From assembly GCA_963755695.1 (NCBI GenBank), contig CAVWLB010000010.1, positions 1,860,001 to 1,924,000 on the forward strand: a stretch of 64,000 nucleotides of DNA, given 5' to 3'. The translations under genes and the position numbers were made by a program. The notes beneath the pieces are model-generated. The model was not told the DNA's origin and searched no databases. It worked only from the letters and a program-made list of their open reading frames with translations. The DNA is from QHWT01 sp963755695 (GTDB lineage: Bacteria; Acidobacteriota; Vicinamibacteria; Vicinamibacterales; 2-12-FULL-66-21). Of this stretch, positions 44,164-54,131 are shown in pieces. Position 1 is the first letter of the stretch; each line of letters begins with the position of its first letter.

Positions 44164-45628
44164 ATGCGATCGCTCTACGCGCGGCTTCACACACGTCACG
44201 GCGGAACGGACCGCATCTGCCGCCGAGAAATGATCAAGCAGTCGCTGGCAGCGGCGGCCGGTCTGCTGATCAGCGAAAGGCAGTCGTTCGCGATACCTCG
44301 TGGCGCGGCGCCGAGGGTGGTCATCGTCGGCGCCGGCCTGGCCGGACTTGCCGCCGCTTACGAGCTGTCGCGTGGCGGCGCCGACGTGACCGTCCTCGAG
44401 GCGCGCAACCGCGTCGGCGGCCGGGTGATCAGCTTCAGCGATCTCGTGCCTGGCGGCTCGATGGAAGGCGGTGCGGAGCTGATCGGCAGCAACCACGCGA
44501 TTTGGCAGCAATACAAGGAGCGCTTCAAGCTCTCCTTTGTCGACATCACCGAGGAAGACGCCGAGGCGCCGATCGTGCTGAACGACAAACGCCTGACGGC
44601 GGCCGAGTCCGAACAGCTTTGGGAAGACATGAGCGAGGCGCTCCGACGGCTGGACACCGACGCAGCGGCAATCCCCGATGCTTTCGCGGCCTGGCAGGCG
44701 CCGGGCGCAGCCGCTTTCGATCGTCGATCCCTCGCGGAGTGGATCGCCGGACTCGACATCTCCGATCTCTGCAAGCGCGGCATCGACGCGCAAATGGTCT
44801 CCGACAACGGGGTCGCATGCGGCTGGCAGAGTTATCTTGGCAACCTGGCGATGATCAAAGGGGGCGGCCTCGAGCATTACTGGACCGACACGGAGGTGTT
44901 CCGCTGCGCCGGCGGCAGCGATCAACTGGCCAAGCATCTCGCGCGAGCGATTGGCGCCGATCGGATTCACTTGCGCCAGCCGGTCTCGGCGATGGCCGTG
45001 GCCGATCGTGGGGTGCGCGTGATCACCAGTGCGGGGCAGTACGACGCGGACTACGCCGTACTCGCGGTGCCTCCATTGACCTGGAATCGCATCACCTTCA
45101 CGCCCCGGCTCCACGTCGCGGGCACGCCGCAAATGGGCAGTAACGTGAAGTTCCTCATGCGCACGCGCGATCAGTACTGGAAGCGCGCCGGACTTGCGCC
45201 CGATTCGCTGACCGACGGTCCCGTGCACCTGACGTGGCACACGACGCAGCATCAGAAGGTTTCCGGCGCGGGGGTCGTTGCCTTTTCCGGTGGACCGGCC
45301 GCAGACGCGTGCCGCGCCTGGCGGGCCGCGGAACGCACCGAACGATACCTCGACGCAATGGCGCCGATTTATCGAGGACTGCGCGCCAGCTTCGAGCGGG
45401 CGCGTTTCATGGACTGGCCGTCGGATCCGTGGGTCAAGGGATCCTATTCTTTCCCCGCTCCCGGCGAGGTCACGACGCTGGGGCCCCAGCTGCAGCAAGC
45501 CGCTCGCCGACCGCGTGTTTCTCGCCGGAGAGCACACTTGTTACGCGTTCGTGGGCTACATGGAAGGGGCGCTGCAGTCAGGGGCGCGGGCCGCCGAACG
45601 GATTATTGGCGCTCACACCCGTTCGTGA
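44164..45628 (+). CDS. Exported flavin amine oxidase, one frameshift near the C-terminus
   Basis: The N-terminus has a twin-arginine-like signal (CRREMIKQSLAAAAG). The FAD-binding dinucleotide fold follows: VVIVGAGLAGLAAAYELSR and VLEARNRVGGRV. Residues to about 445 are in one frame; the C-terminal FAD-binding motif (DRVFLAGEHTCYAFVGYMEG) is in another, so one base is gained or lost near 45490-45500. Joined, the product is about 487 residues and ends IIGAHTRS. It would oxidise an amine with oxygen in the periplasm. The tail overlaps the universal stress gene by 16 bp. Confidence 0.78.
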
Positions 45629-46053
45629 ACCTTCACCGCTTTGATCATCAGCACCGGCACTTCCACGCTGTGCCGCACGCGGTCGGCGGTGCTTCCGCGA
45701 AGCAGATCGTTCAGGAAGCGATGACCGTGGGTCGACATCGCGATCAGATCGACGGCCTCCTCGCGCGCCACCTTCACGAGTTCGGTCGCCGGATCGCCCA
45801 TCGCCAGCCGCGTCCGGGTGCGAAAACCGCGTGAGGCGAGGTCCTCGGCCACCTGTTCCAGGTACTTGCGATCGTCGGTGATCTCTTCGGAGTCGCGCAG
45901 CTCCAGCTCCTCGTAATGCCGCGCCGCCCAGCCGTCGGCGACGTGGACGAGCAGCAGCGACGCGCCGGTCAAGGTGGCCAGCCGCTGCACGTGCTCCAGC
46001 ACGGTTCGGTCCGCGTCCGAATGCTCGATCGCGATCAGAATGTTGCTATACAT
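45613..46053 (-). CDS. Universal stress protein
   Basis: From the ATG at 46053 the product is 146 residues with the UspA fold: SNILIAIEHSDADRTVL at the start and the ATP-binding motif LIAMSTHGHRFLNDLLRGSTADRV near the end (GxxG-9x-GS/T type). It binds ATP and is induced by stress in studied relatives. It lies 73 bp after the Nramp gene on the same strand and may be co-expressed with it. Confidence 0.88.
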   Translation of the reverse strand: MYSNILIAIEHSDADRTVLEHVQRLATLTGASLLLVHVADGWAARHYEELELRDSEEITDDRKYLEQVAEDLASRGFRTRTRLAMGDPATELVKVAREEAVDLIAMSTHGHRFLNDLLRGSTADRVRHSVEVPVLMIKAVKVHERV

Positions 46054-46126
46054 ATCTGTCTCAGGCGCACGACCCAGGACCTGGACCGGCTCGAGCCTCG
46101 AGGCCGCGCGAGCCACGCATTCTCTG

Positions 46127-47440
46127 TCATGAGCCGAAAAATGTCTGCCACAGCAGCCACGCGTTGAGCGCGGCAATGATCACCGCGACCGGCCACGCGA
46201 GCGCCAGCATCCACTTCGGCGCGGCGAGGTCTCCCATCTTGCGGCGGTCCCCGGTAAACATGACGAGCGGAAACACCGCGAACGGCAGCTGCAGGCTGAG
46301 AATGACCTGGCTGAGGATCAGCAACTGTCCCGTGCCGCGTTCGCCGTAGAGCGCGACGGTGAAGAGGGCCGGGATAATCGCGATGAGCCGGGTAATCAGC
46401 CGGCGCAGCCACGGGCGGAGCCGGATGTTCAGGAACCCTTCCATGACGATCTGCCCGGCGAGGGTTCCGGTCAAGGTTGCGTTCTGCCCGGCAAACAACA
46501 GCGCGACGGCAAACAGCGTGCTCGCCAGTGACGTGCCGAGCAGCGGCGCCAGCAGCAGATAGGCGTCCGAGATGTCGGCCACGCCTTCGTGGCCTGTCCC
46601 GTGGAATGTCGCGGCCGCCATGACCAGGATCGCGCCGTTGAGGAACAGCGCCGACATCAGCGCTACGGTCGAGTCGATCGTCGAAAACTCCACGGCCTGC
46701 CGCCGGCTCTCCCGATCGTCGCCATATTTGCGCGTCTGGACGATCGACGAGTGCAGGTAGAGATTGTGCGGCATCACGGTCGCGCCCAGGATCCCGACGG
46801 CGATATAGAGCATGTCGGGATTACGAATGATCTCCGAGCTCGGAAACATTCCCCGGATCGCCCCTGCGAGATCCGGCTTCGCCAGCGCGAGCTCAACCGC
46901 GAACGACCCGGCTATGCCCACGATGAGCAGCACCACCAGCGCCTCGACATAGCGGAACCTGTGGTTCTGCAGCCACAATACGAGGAGCACGTCCGCGGAC
47001 GTGAGACACACCCCCCAAATCATCGGCAGGCCGAACAGCAGGTTGAGCGCGATGGCCGCGCCAATCACTTCCGCCAGATCGCACGCCGCGATCGCCACCT
47101 CGCACAGCACCCAGAGGAAGATCGTCGTCCCGCGCGAGTAATGATCGCGGCAGGCCTGCGCGAGATCACGGCCGCTGACGATCCCCAACCGCGCCGCGAG
47201 CGCCTGGAGCAGGATCGCCATCAGGTTCGACACCATGATCACCGACAGGAGCGTGTAGCCGTACTTCGCACCACCGGCGAGGTCCGTAGCCCAGTTACCC
47301 GGATCCATGTACCCGACCGCCACCAGATACCCGGGACCCGTGAATGCGAAGAGTTTCCGCCAGAAGCTTCCGGTTGGTACGGGGATCGACCCGTGCACCT
47401 CAGGCAGACTGACGGCACTCGAAGGCTGGCGCCAACTCAT
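46127..47440 (-). CDS. mntH: Nramp-family divalent metal transporter
   Basis: The 437-residue protein has 11 membrane segments. The metal site residues appear in the first segment, DPGNWATD, and in the sixth, VMPHNLYLHSS. It imports Mn2+ or Fe2+ with protons across the inner membrane. The ATG at 47440 is 54 bp from a divergent gene remnant. A universal stress gene follows downstream. Confidence 0.92.
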   Translation of the reverse strand: MSWRQPSSAVSLPEVHGSIPVPTGSFWRKLFAFTGPGYLVAVGYMDPGNWATDLAGGAKYGYTLLSVIMVSNLMAILLQALAARLGIVSGRDLAQACRDHYSRGTTIFLWVLCEVAIAACDLAEVIGAAIALNLLFGLPMIWGVCLTSADVLLVLWLQNHRFRYVEALVVLLIVGIAGSFAVELALAKPDLAGAIRGMFPSSEIIRNPDMLYIAVGILGATVMPHNLYLHSSIVQTRKYGDDRESRRQAVEFSTIDSTVALMSALFLNGAILVMAAATFHGTGHEGVADISDAYLLLAPLLGTSLASTLFAVALLFAGQNATLTGTLAGQIVMEGFLNIRLRPWLRRLITRLIAIIPALFTVALYGERGTGQLLILSQVILSLQLPFAVFPLVMFTGDRRKMGDLAAPKWMLALAWPVAVIIAALNAWLLWQTFFGS

Positions 47441-47554
47441 ACGAATCTCTACCTTACACGACGCGTAAAGGGTTACTGAAAGGGTAAAGGACTGGTGAAC
47501 TTCTCGGCAGTTTCAGGGCGGAACCGCAGGCACGCGAATTGCCACCCCTGCGTC

Positions 47555-47854
47555 ATGCACTGGCCTCACCAGTGGCGGGTCGCAGTGTTGGTACTCGCGC
47601 TCGTGGTCCCTCCATCGGTCGCGTTCGCCCAGGCGGATCGAACGCCGCCTCCTCCGCCGCCGCAGATCGATCAAACCGTCATCAACGTGCCGACGACCCT
47701 GTCGTTGCCGTCACATCACAGCGACGTCCGGGTGACACACCGTTTCGCGCAACTCGACAAGCGTGACACCTTGTTCGTCGGCCTCGGCGCACGCGTCCGC
47801 TCAATTGCGGAAACAACTTTTCGACGACCCGGGCATGATCGCCCGTGGCGGTGA
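47555..47854 (+). pseudogene. Truncated beta-barrel gene (DUF5777-like), remnant
   Basis: From the ATG at 47555 there is a signal peptide (ending AFAQA) and a short conserved stretch VINVPTTLSLPSHHSDVRV-THRF, resembling the beginning of DUF5777-type outer-membrane proteins. The frame then loses resemblance and ends after 99 residues, while the family is usually over 250. It is probably a remnant left by deletion. Confidence 0.5.
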
Positions 47855-47916
47855 CAAGCACAATGTGTTTCTTGGGATTCAAACCTCAGTCGCAAGTTCT
47901 AACGTGGAGGAACAAA

Positions 47917-48396
47917 ATGAAGCGCCTCGCCACGGTTTTGTGTCTTTCGGCCATCGTCGCGGTTGCCGGCTGCGGCAGCGACAGCTCGACGGCTCCATCG
48001 AATGTCAGGGTTTTCACGGTGACCTTGCTCCCGTCGAACGAGGTCCCGGCGGTCACGAACGCGGAATCGAGCGGCCGAGGCACCGCGGTCATCACGGTCC
48101 ATTCGGACTCGAACACCATCGATTTCAACGTGTCGCTGAACAGCTTCCCCAGCGGCACGGTCATCCGTGCCGCCCACATCCATCCGGGTGCGGCAGGCAC
48201 CGCCGGGGGCGTCCTCGTGAATACTGGCTTGTCAAACGCCATCACCTTGACGAGCGGCAGCGACACGTTTTCGTTCAACGGTGTAGCCACGTCAGCTGAG
48301 AACATCAACTCGATTCTGGCCGCCCCGCAGAATTTCTATTTCAACGTCCACTCCGCGCAGAATGGCGCCGGGGTCGCCCGGGGACAGCTCCAATAA
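47917..48396 (+). CDS. CHRD-domain lipoprotein
   Basis: The 159-residue product has a lipobox (VAGC, Cys at about residue 19) followed by a Ser/Thr linker. The CHRD domain is clear: LLPSNEVPAVTNAESSGRG, RAAHIHPGAAG and NFYFNVHSAQNGAGVARGQL. CHRD domains bind extracellular ligands in other contexts; the bacterial role is unknown. A strong GGAGG precedes the ATG, and a long hairpin follows the stop. Confidence 0.88.
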   Translation: MKRLATVLCLSAIVAVAGCGSDSSTAPSNVRVFTVTLLPSNEVPAVTNAESSGRGTAVITVHSDSNTIDFNVSLNSFPSGTVIRAAHIHPGAAGTAGGVLVNTGLSNAITLTSGSDTFSFNGVATSAENINSILAAPQNFYFNVHSAQNGAGVARGQLQ

Positions 48397-48413
48397 CCGC
48401 TGACGCGGCATAT

Positions 48414-48500
48414 CAGTGCTCAGTGTTCAATGCTCGATGTCCAAACGGGACATCGAGCATTGGACATTGAACGATGGCGATTGAAGGATGGCGATCCATC
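48414..48500. terminator. Heptamer-type element with a perfect 15-bp hairpin
   Basis: Heptamers CAGTGCT, CAGTGTT, CAATGCT, CGATGTC run into a perfect 15-bp stem (48428-48442 with 48448-48462, 5-nt loop AAACG), then further related heptamers. It lies 17 bp after the CHRD stop and before the convergent peptidase, so it may act as a terminator, though no T-run follows. Confidence 0.7.
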
Positions 48501-48626
48501 TGGTGATCGAGGTTCCCCGCCTCGACATCGTGAGCTTCCAGTGCCCGCCTTCTAGAAGTAAAAGCCTGGACCTGCAAACGGTGATGTGCCGGCGGCCATA
48601 ACCGCGTGGCGGCCTCGTTTTCGGCT

Positions 48627-50502
48627 TCAGCTTTCAATCTTTCCGGTTGCGCCCCTTCCCATTCGCGGTCCCTTGTTGTCGCGCACCGGAAAATGATCGA
48701 GATTCGCGACCTTCCATCCCGTCGTATAAATGAGCTGCGCGATGTGCGCCATCTTCGGGAACTCGATCTTGCCGACCTCGTCGGTCAGGTAGTGATAGTC
48801 GCGATGGAGGCCCGTCGTGTAGAAGATGATTGGAATCCCCTTCGACGCGTAGCTGTAGTGATCGCTGCGCGTGTAGATCGACTCCGGGTCTGCGGGGTCA
48901 TTCATTTCGTAGTCCATCTTCAGCGGCGATGGAAGCGACGCGTTCGCGTCTTCGTTCAGATTGTGCAGCTCCGTGCTGATCCGATCGGAGCCGACGATGT
49001 AGACGGTGTTCGCTTCCGACGGCTGGTCGCAGCGGTTGCGGCCGATCATGTCGATGTTGAGTTGCGCCGCCACCTTGTCGAGCGGCACTTCCGGGTAGTC
49101 GGCCATGTAGCGCGACCCGAGCAGGCCGGCTTCTTCACCGGCATGCCAGACGAACACGACCGAACGCTTCGGTTTCGGGCCGGTCGCAAATGCCTTGGCA
49201 ATGGCCATTACTGCCACTGTCCCCGATCCATCGTCGTCGGCGCCGTTGTTGATGATGTCGCCGGGGCGCGGGGTGTCGCGCGTTTGACCGGTGCAGCCGC
49301 CGGGCGCGCCGCCACCGAATCCGCCGCCGCGGCCCTGGCTTGGGCCTGCCGAAGGGGCCTGCCCTGAACTCGTCGAAGGGGCCGGTGCTGAAGTTGTCGA
49401 AGGTTGCGCGGGCGGGGTCTGCAGATAGCCGACGTGATCGTAGTGCGCGCCAAAGAGCACGTAACTGTCCTTCAGGCTGGGATCGGTTCCTTCGATCTCA
49501 CCAACCACATTCCGGGTCAGACGTGTCTGGACGATGGTGTAGTCGGCGTCCACGTTGATGGTGATCGACGCGCCGTTCAGCGGAATCGGCCGGCAGCGCC
49601 TCGCCTGCCAGCGTCCTGCCCTTGATGGCGGCGTAGTTCAGCCCCGCCGTGCCGAACAGGAACTCGAAGAACTCGTCGCTCGCGGTGATCTGTGGTGGCA
49701 CCTTCGTATCGAGTCGCTGCACGGTCTGGAAATCACCGAGACTCTGGCTGCCGAAGCTGCCGCGAGCCACTGCCGGCGCCGCCGGTGGTGCCGGGCCAGC
49801 GGCCGCCGCTTCATCGCGGGGCGCAGTCGTTGCCGCGGGCGTTGCCGGCGCACTTTCCGCCGCGCCACGTCCGCGGCCGAACTGGAATGGAGGGCCGATG
49901 GCGGCAGCCGCGTGCTGCAGCTCGATGGCATTGCGCCCGCGGGCCGCGAGCAGCCGGGTCGAAACACCTTCAGGACCGCGACCGAGGTAGATCACCACCT
50001 TGCCACGGACGTCGCGTCCCTTGTAGTCGTCGTGATTGCGATCGGGAAGGCTCAAACCGGTGCCGACGAACTCCGCGGCCGCGGTGATCGTCTGCTTGCC
50101 CCCCTGATTCTTCGAGAAGGTGACCCCTTCGCCATCCTTGAACGTCTTCGTCTGGCCGTTGACGGTGACGGTGACGCTCGAGTTGCTCTTCGTGTTGACG
50201 CCCAGGACCTTCACCACCTGGAAGTACCCGCCGTCGTCACCTGCGGGCTTGACCCCCCACTCTTTCAGATGGTCGGCGATGTAGGCTGCGGCAAGGCCCA
50301 GACCTTCCTCGTACACACGGCGACCCTGCAATTGATCCGACGCGATGAAGGACAACCACTCCCTGAGCTCGTCAGGTGTGATGGATGCGGCGCCGCCAGG
50401 CCTTTCCATGACCGACTGCGCCTGCGGCGCGCTGGACGCGTGGGCCCCGAGAGACAGTGCCAACACTGCCGCAAGACACACGGCAATCCGGCGGGAAATC
50501 AT
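48627..50502 (-). CDS. Exported M28 zinc metallopeptidase with PA-type insert, one frameshift
   Basis: The N-terminal frame (to about 49590) has a signal peptide, then TPDELREWLSFIASDQLQGR, a PA-like insert and Ala/Pro-rich linker. The C-terminal frame continues with the M28 peptidase: FGAHYDHVGY (His), NGADDDGSGTVAVM (Asp), WHAGEEAGLLGS (Glu pair) and NIDMIGRN (Asp). A single base error near 49590 joins the two. The complete product would be about 620 residues, an exported aminopeptidase. A repeat insertion lies within the linker near the active site. Confidence 0.82.
49344..49403 (-). repeat. Interspersed repeat inside the M28 peptidase reading frame
   Basis: The sequence CTTCGACGAGTTCAGGGCAG and a diverged partner (CTTCGACAACTTCAGCACCG) lie in frame, encoding a Ser/Pro/Gly-rich stretch. 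The CCTTCGAC...TCAGG core resembles a short interspersed repeat common in many bacterial genomes. The reading frame is preserved through it. Confidence 0.55.
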
Positions 50503-50619
50503 GAATCCACATCCTCCATATGAAGTGTATTACGCCGGAGGATCTCGCGGCGCTTACGCGGCGCTTCCGCCCCTAAGGGGTGTTCCGATTGCCTGAAGGG
50601 ACGGCTTCCAGCTTCAGCC

Positions 50620-51048
50620 TTAAGCCAGTTTGTCCACGTCAATCCAGCATGGGATCGACGTCAGCATCGTGAAGCCGACCTGTTCGTAGAAGCCCTTCGC
50701 GGTGAGACGGCTGTCGAGGTACATCCGCGGCACGCCTGCCGCCTTCGCGCGCGCCGCAATCCACGCCAGCATCGCCCTGCCGTACCCCTCGCCGCGCTGG
50801 TCTGGATCGGTTACCAGGTCGTCGACGAACACGTGCTCCCCGCGTGACAGCGTATGCGCCGGCCGGCTGCCGGCGAGCGCGACGAGGGCTCCGTCGATGA
50901 AGCCGCCAATCAGCTGATACCCATCACGCTGTTGACGTCGGATTTCCGCGAGAAAGGTGTCGGCGACGATGCGATCGCGCAGGACGGACATCAACCGAAA
51001 CGCCACGAGAATATCCGCGTCGGATTCGAGAAGGCGGATGAACAGCAT
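50620..51048 (-). CDS. GNAT-family N-acetyltransferase
   Basis: From the ATG at 51048 the product is 142 residues. The GNAT acetyl-CoA-binding motif is FVDDLVTDPDQRGEGYGRAML (R/Q-x-x-G-x-G/A), followed by YLDSRLTAKGFYEQVGF. The amine substrate is unknown. Codons upstream of this ATG come from the octamer array and are excluded. Confidence 0.85.
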   Translation of the reverse strand: MLFIRLLESDADILVAFRLMSVLRDRIVADTFLAEIRRQQRDGYQLIGGFIDGALVALAGSRPAHTLSRGEHVFVDDLVTDPDQRGEGYGRAMLAWIAARAKAAGVPRMYLDSRLTAKGFYEQVGFTMLTSIPCWIDVDKLA

Positions 51049-51050
51049 TG

Positions 51051-51150
51051 AAATTTGGTGATTTCGTAATTCAGTAATTTGGTGATTGATTTGGTGATTC
51101 AAATCATCAGTTCAAATCACCAAATCACCAAATCATTAAATCACCAAGTC
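51051..51150. repeat. Inverted octamer array (ATTTGGTG / CACCAAAT)
   Basis: Left arm ATTTGGTG, ATTTCGTA, ATTCAGTA, ATTTGGTG and a second ATTTGGTG; right arm AAATCACC repeated about four times with AAATCATC variants. It sits between the GNAT gene and the ADOP permease, both on the minus strand. The unit is closely related to that at 6786-6883. Confidence 0.8.
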
Positions 51151-51153
51151 ATT

Positions 51154-53805
51154 TCATTCCGTGCGGAGGGATTGCATCGGGTCGATGCGCGCGGCGCGGC
51201 GCGCCGGAAGGCCGTTGGCCAACAGGGCGGTTCCGCAGAGGACGGCGACCACGAACGCCAGCACGGTGACATCCGCCGGGCTGACGCCGAACAGTGCCTC
51301 CGCGAGCAGGCGCGCGGCCGCCAGCGATGCAACGATTCCGAGAGCAACGCCGGCGCCGACCACGCTCAGCCCACGGCCGACGACATTCTTCATGATGTCC
51401 TTCGTGCGCGCCCCGAGCGCCACGCGGATGCCGATTTCACGGGTGCGCTGCGTGACCAGGTAGGTCGCGACTCCGTAGGCGCCGCCAATCGCGAGCACGA
51501 ACGCGAGAAAGGCGAACACTGCGAGCATCCACGAATACGCGGCACGCAGCGCCAGCGAACGCCGGAGGTTCTCCTCCATCGTCCGCACGCCGAAGACCGG
51601 CAGTTCCGGATCCATCTGGCGGACAATCTCCCGGACGGCCGGCGCAATCGACTGAGGATCGACGGTCGTATGCACGGCCATCGTGAGGGTCGATCGCGGG
51701 ACCATCGCCACCGGGAAGTACAGCCCTGGTCGCATCGGACGTTCGAGACCGTAGTGCTTCACATCGCCAACCACGCCCACGACGGTGACCCACTTGGCGT
51801 CCTTGTCACGGTACTTGATGCGGCGGCCGAGCGCATTCGCGCCCGCGCCCCAGAATGTGCGGACGAAGCTCTCGTTGACGACGACGACCGGCCGGTTCTG
51901 GTCGCGTCCGTCCGCCTCCTGCAGGAACCGGCCCGCACGGAGCCTGAGCCCCATTGCTTCGAAGTATCCGGCAGTGGCTGCGCGCGTGAGCACGACCGGG
52001 TCCTTGCCGTCAGGCGACGGGATGGCACCTTCGACTTCGTAGAAGTTCCCCCAGTGGCACCCCAGCGGAGGGCACGTGACCAGTCCCGCGGCATCTACGC
52101 CTGGCAGCGCGCGCGTGCGTTCGCGCAGTTGATCCCAGAAGGCCACCCACTGCTCCGGCTTCGGCCGGGCCGCTTCGGAAATCGGAACGGAGAATGTCAG
52201 CACGTGATCGGCCCGGAATCCCGGATCGACGTGCCGTACGCGGTCGAACGCCTTGACGAGAAGCGTGCCGCAGACCAGGAGCATCGCTGCCAGCGCAAAC
52301 TCTCCGCCGACGAGAAACCAGAGCGTGCGCCGACCCCGCGGCGCGCCGGTGCTGCCGTTGGTCGAAGCGTGAACGGCGGAGCGAACATCGCCGCCCACCG
52401 CGTGCAAGGCAGGAGCCCACCCAAAGAGAAGAACGGTAAAGAAAACCACCGCCACCGAGAAGGCCATGACACGCAGGTCGACCTGGAACGCGGCCCACCG
52501 CGGCAACTCGTCCGGAATCATCCGGATCAGCAGACGCGTTGCCCACTGTCCCGCAATCAGCCCGATGATGCCCCCGGCCGCCGCCAACAGGAGGTTCTCG
52601 ACCAGCAATTGCCGCATCAGACGGAAGCGGCTCGAGCCGAGCGCGAGGCGGATGCCCATCTCCTTGCGCCGCGCGAGCGCGCGAGCCAGCATCACCGCCG
52701 CAACATTCGCACACGCGATCAAGAGCAGCATGCCAACCGCACTGGCGACGCTGGCCACCGCGGTTCGATAATCGCCGACGAACTCCTCGCGGAGAGGCTT
52801 CGCGAACGGCGAGACGATGTGTTCCTTGTCAGTCTTCTCCCAGATCGATTGGTGCGCGCGCTTCAGGTCCTTGTCGGCATCCGCCGCGGTCACGCCAGGC
52901 CGGAGCCTCCCGATTCCGTCCCAGCTGTAGCTCTGAAACGGCTGGTTCGGGTCTCCCGCCATGGGCACCCAAAGCTGCACCTCGTCAGGGAATGATGCGG
53001 CCAAGGGCATCACGCCGATGATCGTTCGCGAGGCACCGTCGAGACGCAGCATCTTGCCGACGATGTCGCGGTCGCCTCCGAATCGTTGCTTCCAGAGCGC
53101 CTCGCCCAGCACGACAACCTGAGGCCCTTTCGGCCGGTCCTCGTCCGCCGTGAAGCTGCGGCCGAGGATCGGCTCGACCCCGAGGGCCCGTGGAAAGTCC
53201 CACGTCACTTGTGCGCCGCGAATGCGTTCGGCGCCGCTGGCATCCGAGAGGTTGAAACTGTCGGTCGAGTAGAGCGCGATCGACTCGAACAACTTCACCT
53301 CCCTGCGCCAGTGATCGAAGTCCGGGAAGTTCACGCCGACGACATCCAGGTTCCATTTCGGCGCCGTCTCGTTGATGTAAACGAGGCGCTCGGGATGGGC
53401 AAAAGGAAACGGCCGGAGGAACAACCCATTGACGAGGCCGAACACCGCCACGTTGCCCGCAATGCCCAGCGACAGCATGAAGACGACGAGGGCGGTCGCG
53501 CTCTTCTGGCGGCCGAGCGAGCGCAGCGCGTAGCGGAAGTCGGAGCCGACCATCAGCGTGGTCCTTTCGTCAATGGCGATCGTCAATGGGGTGCTGCGCC
53601 GGGTCCAGCTCGCCGCACGCGCACGCAGCAGGTCCAGCGTGCCGTGCAGCCAGGTTCGGGCGACAGCGGATCGCCCCAGGTGCCGCGCGTCGTCGAGGCG
53701 TTCAGCAAAGAGCGCTTCCATCTCGTCGGCATGGCATTGGCGAAGCGGTAGCGGCGCCAGGCGCAGCAGCGCGCGATAGAAACGGTGTGGCGGAGGCACG
53801 GTCAT
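51154..53805 (-). CDS. ABC transporter permease, ADOP (acidobacterial duplicated orphan permease) type
   Basis: From the ATG at 53805 the product is 883 residues. A short N-terminal region (HADEMEALFAERLDDA) precedes two FtsX/MacB-type permease halves: each has a periplasmic MacB_PCD-like part and a membrane part, with RRKEMGIRLALGSSR in the first half and QRTREIGIRVALGART in the second, and the end IDPMQSLRTE. No ATPase gene is adjacent, as is usual for this family. The 4-bp overlap with a PadR gene is the typical ADOP arrangement. Confidence 0.92.
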   Translation of the reverse strand: MTVPPPHRFYRALLRLAPLPLRQCHADEMEALFAERLDDARHLGRSAVARTWLHGTLDLLRARAASWTRRSTPLTIAIDERTTLMVGSDFRYALRSLGRQKSATALVVFMLSLGIAGNVAVFGLVNGLFLRPFPFAHPERLVYINETAPKWNLDVVGVNFPDFDHWRREVKLFESIALYSTDSFNLSDASGAERIRGAQVTWDFPRALGVEPILGRSFTADEDRPKGPQVVVLGEALWKQRFGGDRDIVGKMLRLDGASRTIIGVMPLAASFPDEVQLWVPMAGDPNQPFQSYSWDGIGRLRPGVTAADADKDLKRAHQSIWEKTDKEHIVSPFAKPLREEFVGDYRTAVASVASAVGMLLLIACANVAAVMLARALARRKEMGIRLALGSSRFRLMRQLLVENLLLAAAGGIIGLIAGQWATRLLIRMIPDELPRWAAFQVDLRVMAFSVAVVFFTVLLFGWAPALHAVGGDVRSAVHASTNGSTGAPRGRRTLWFLVGGEFALAAMLLVCGTLLVKAFDRVRHVDPGFRADHVLTFSVPISEAARPKPEQWVAFWDQLRERTRALPGVDAAGLVTCPPLGCHWGNFYEVEGAIPSPDGKDPVVLTRAATAGYFEAMGLRLRAGRFLQEADGRDQNRPVVVVNESFVRTFWGAGANALGRRIKYRDKDAKWVTVVGVVGDVKHYGLERPMRPGLYFPVAMVPRSTLTMAVHTTVDPQSIAPAVREIVRQMDPELPVFGVRTMEENLRRSLALRAAYSWMLAVFAFLAFVLAIGGAYGVATYLVTQRTREIGIRVALGARTKDIMKNVVGRGLSVVGAGVALGIVASLAAARLLAEALFGVSPADVTVLAFVVAVLCGTALLANGLPARRAARIDPMQSLRTE

Positions 53806-54125
53806 CGTGCTTCCCCGGCACGAGGACCGACACGCGACCGCGCGAGCCGCGCCAATCGCGACATGTGCTCGGCTTCGGCGCCGAGCGCCTGCCGGCCGCT
53901 CCGGGTCAGTCGATAGTACCGTCGGCGTTCGCTTTCCTCGGGCGGCGGCTCGCTCAGCTCTTCGATCCACCGCCGATCGCGCAGTTCCTCGAGCGATCCG
54001 TAAAGGGTTGCGGGCCAGAGCCGGACGCGACCGTCGCTGAGCGCCTGCACGTCGCGAGCAATCGCCAGCCCGTGGCGGTCTTCCGACGAGAGCGCCAGGA
54101 GAATGAAGAAGTGCGTCGCTTTCAC
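53802..54125 (-). CDS. PadR-family transcriptional regulator
   Basis: The 107-residue winged-helix protein matches PadR: FFILLALSSEDRHGLAIAR, LWPATLYGSLEELRDRRWIEE and RRRYYRLTRSGRQAL. It probably represses its own promoter and the ADOP permease, whose start overlaps its stop by four bases. The start is GTG, 6 nt after a TATAAT that lies inside a palindrome, a good operator candidate. Confidence 0.92.
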   Translation of the reverse strand: MKATHFFILLALSSEDRHGLAIARDVQALSDGRVRLWPATLYGSLEELRDRRWIEELSEPPPEESERRRYYRLTRSGRQALGAEAEHMSRLARLARSRVGPRAGEAR

Positions 54126-54131
54126 GAGCTC

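Noticed and set aside
43312..45537. 741-codon minus-strand frame
   Set aside because: Antisense to the amine oxidase and out of frame with the PAP2 phosphatase, both of which have complete motifs.
51079..52995. 638-codon plus-strand frame
   Set aside because: Antisense shadow of the ADOP permease.
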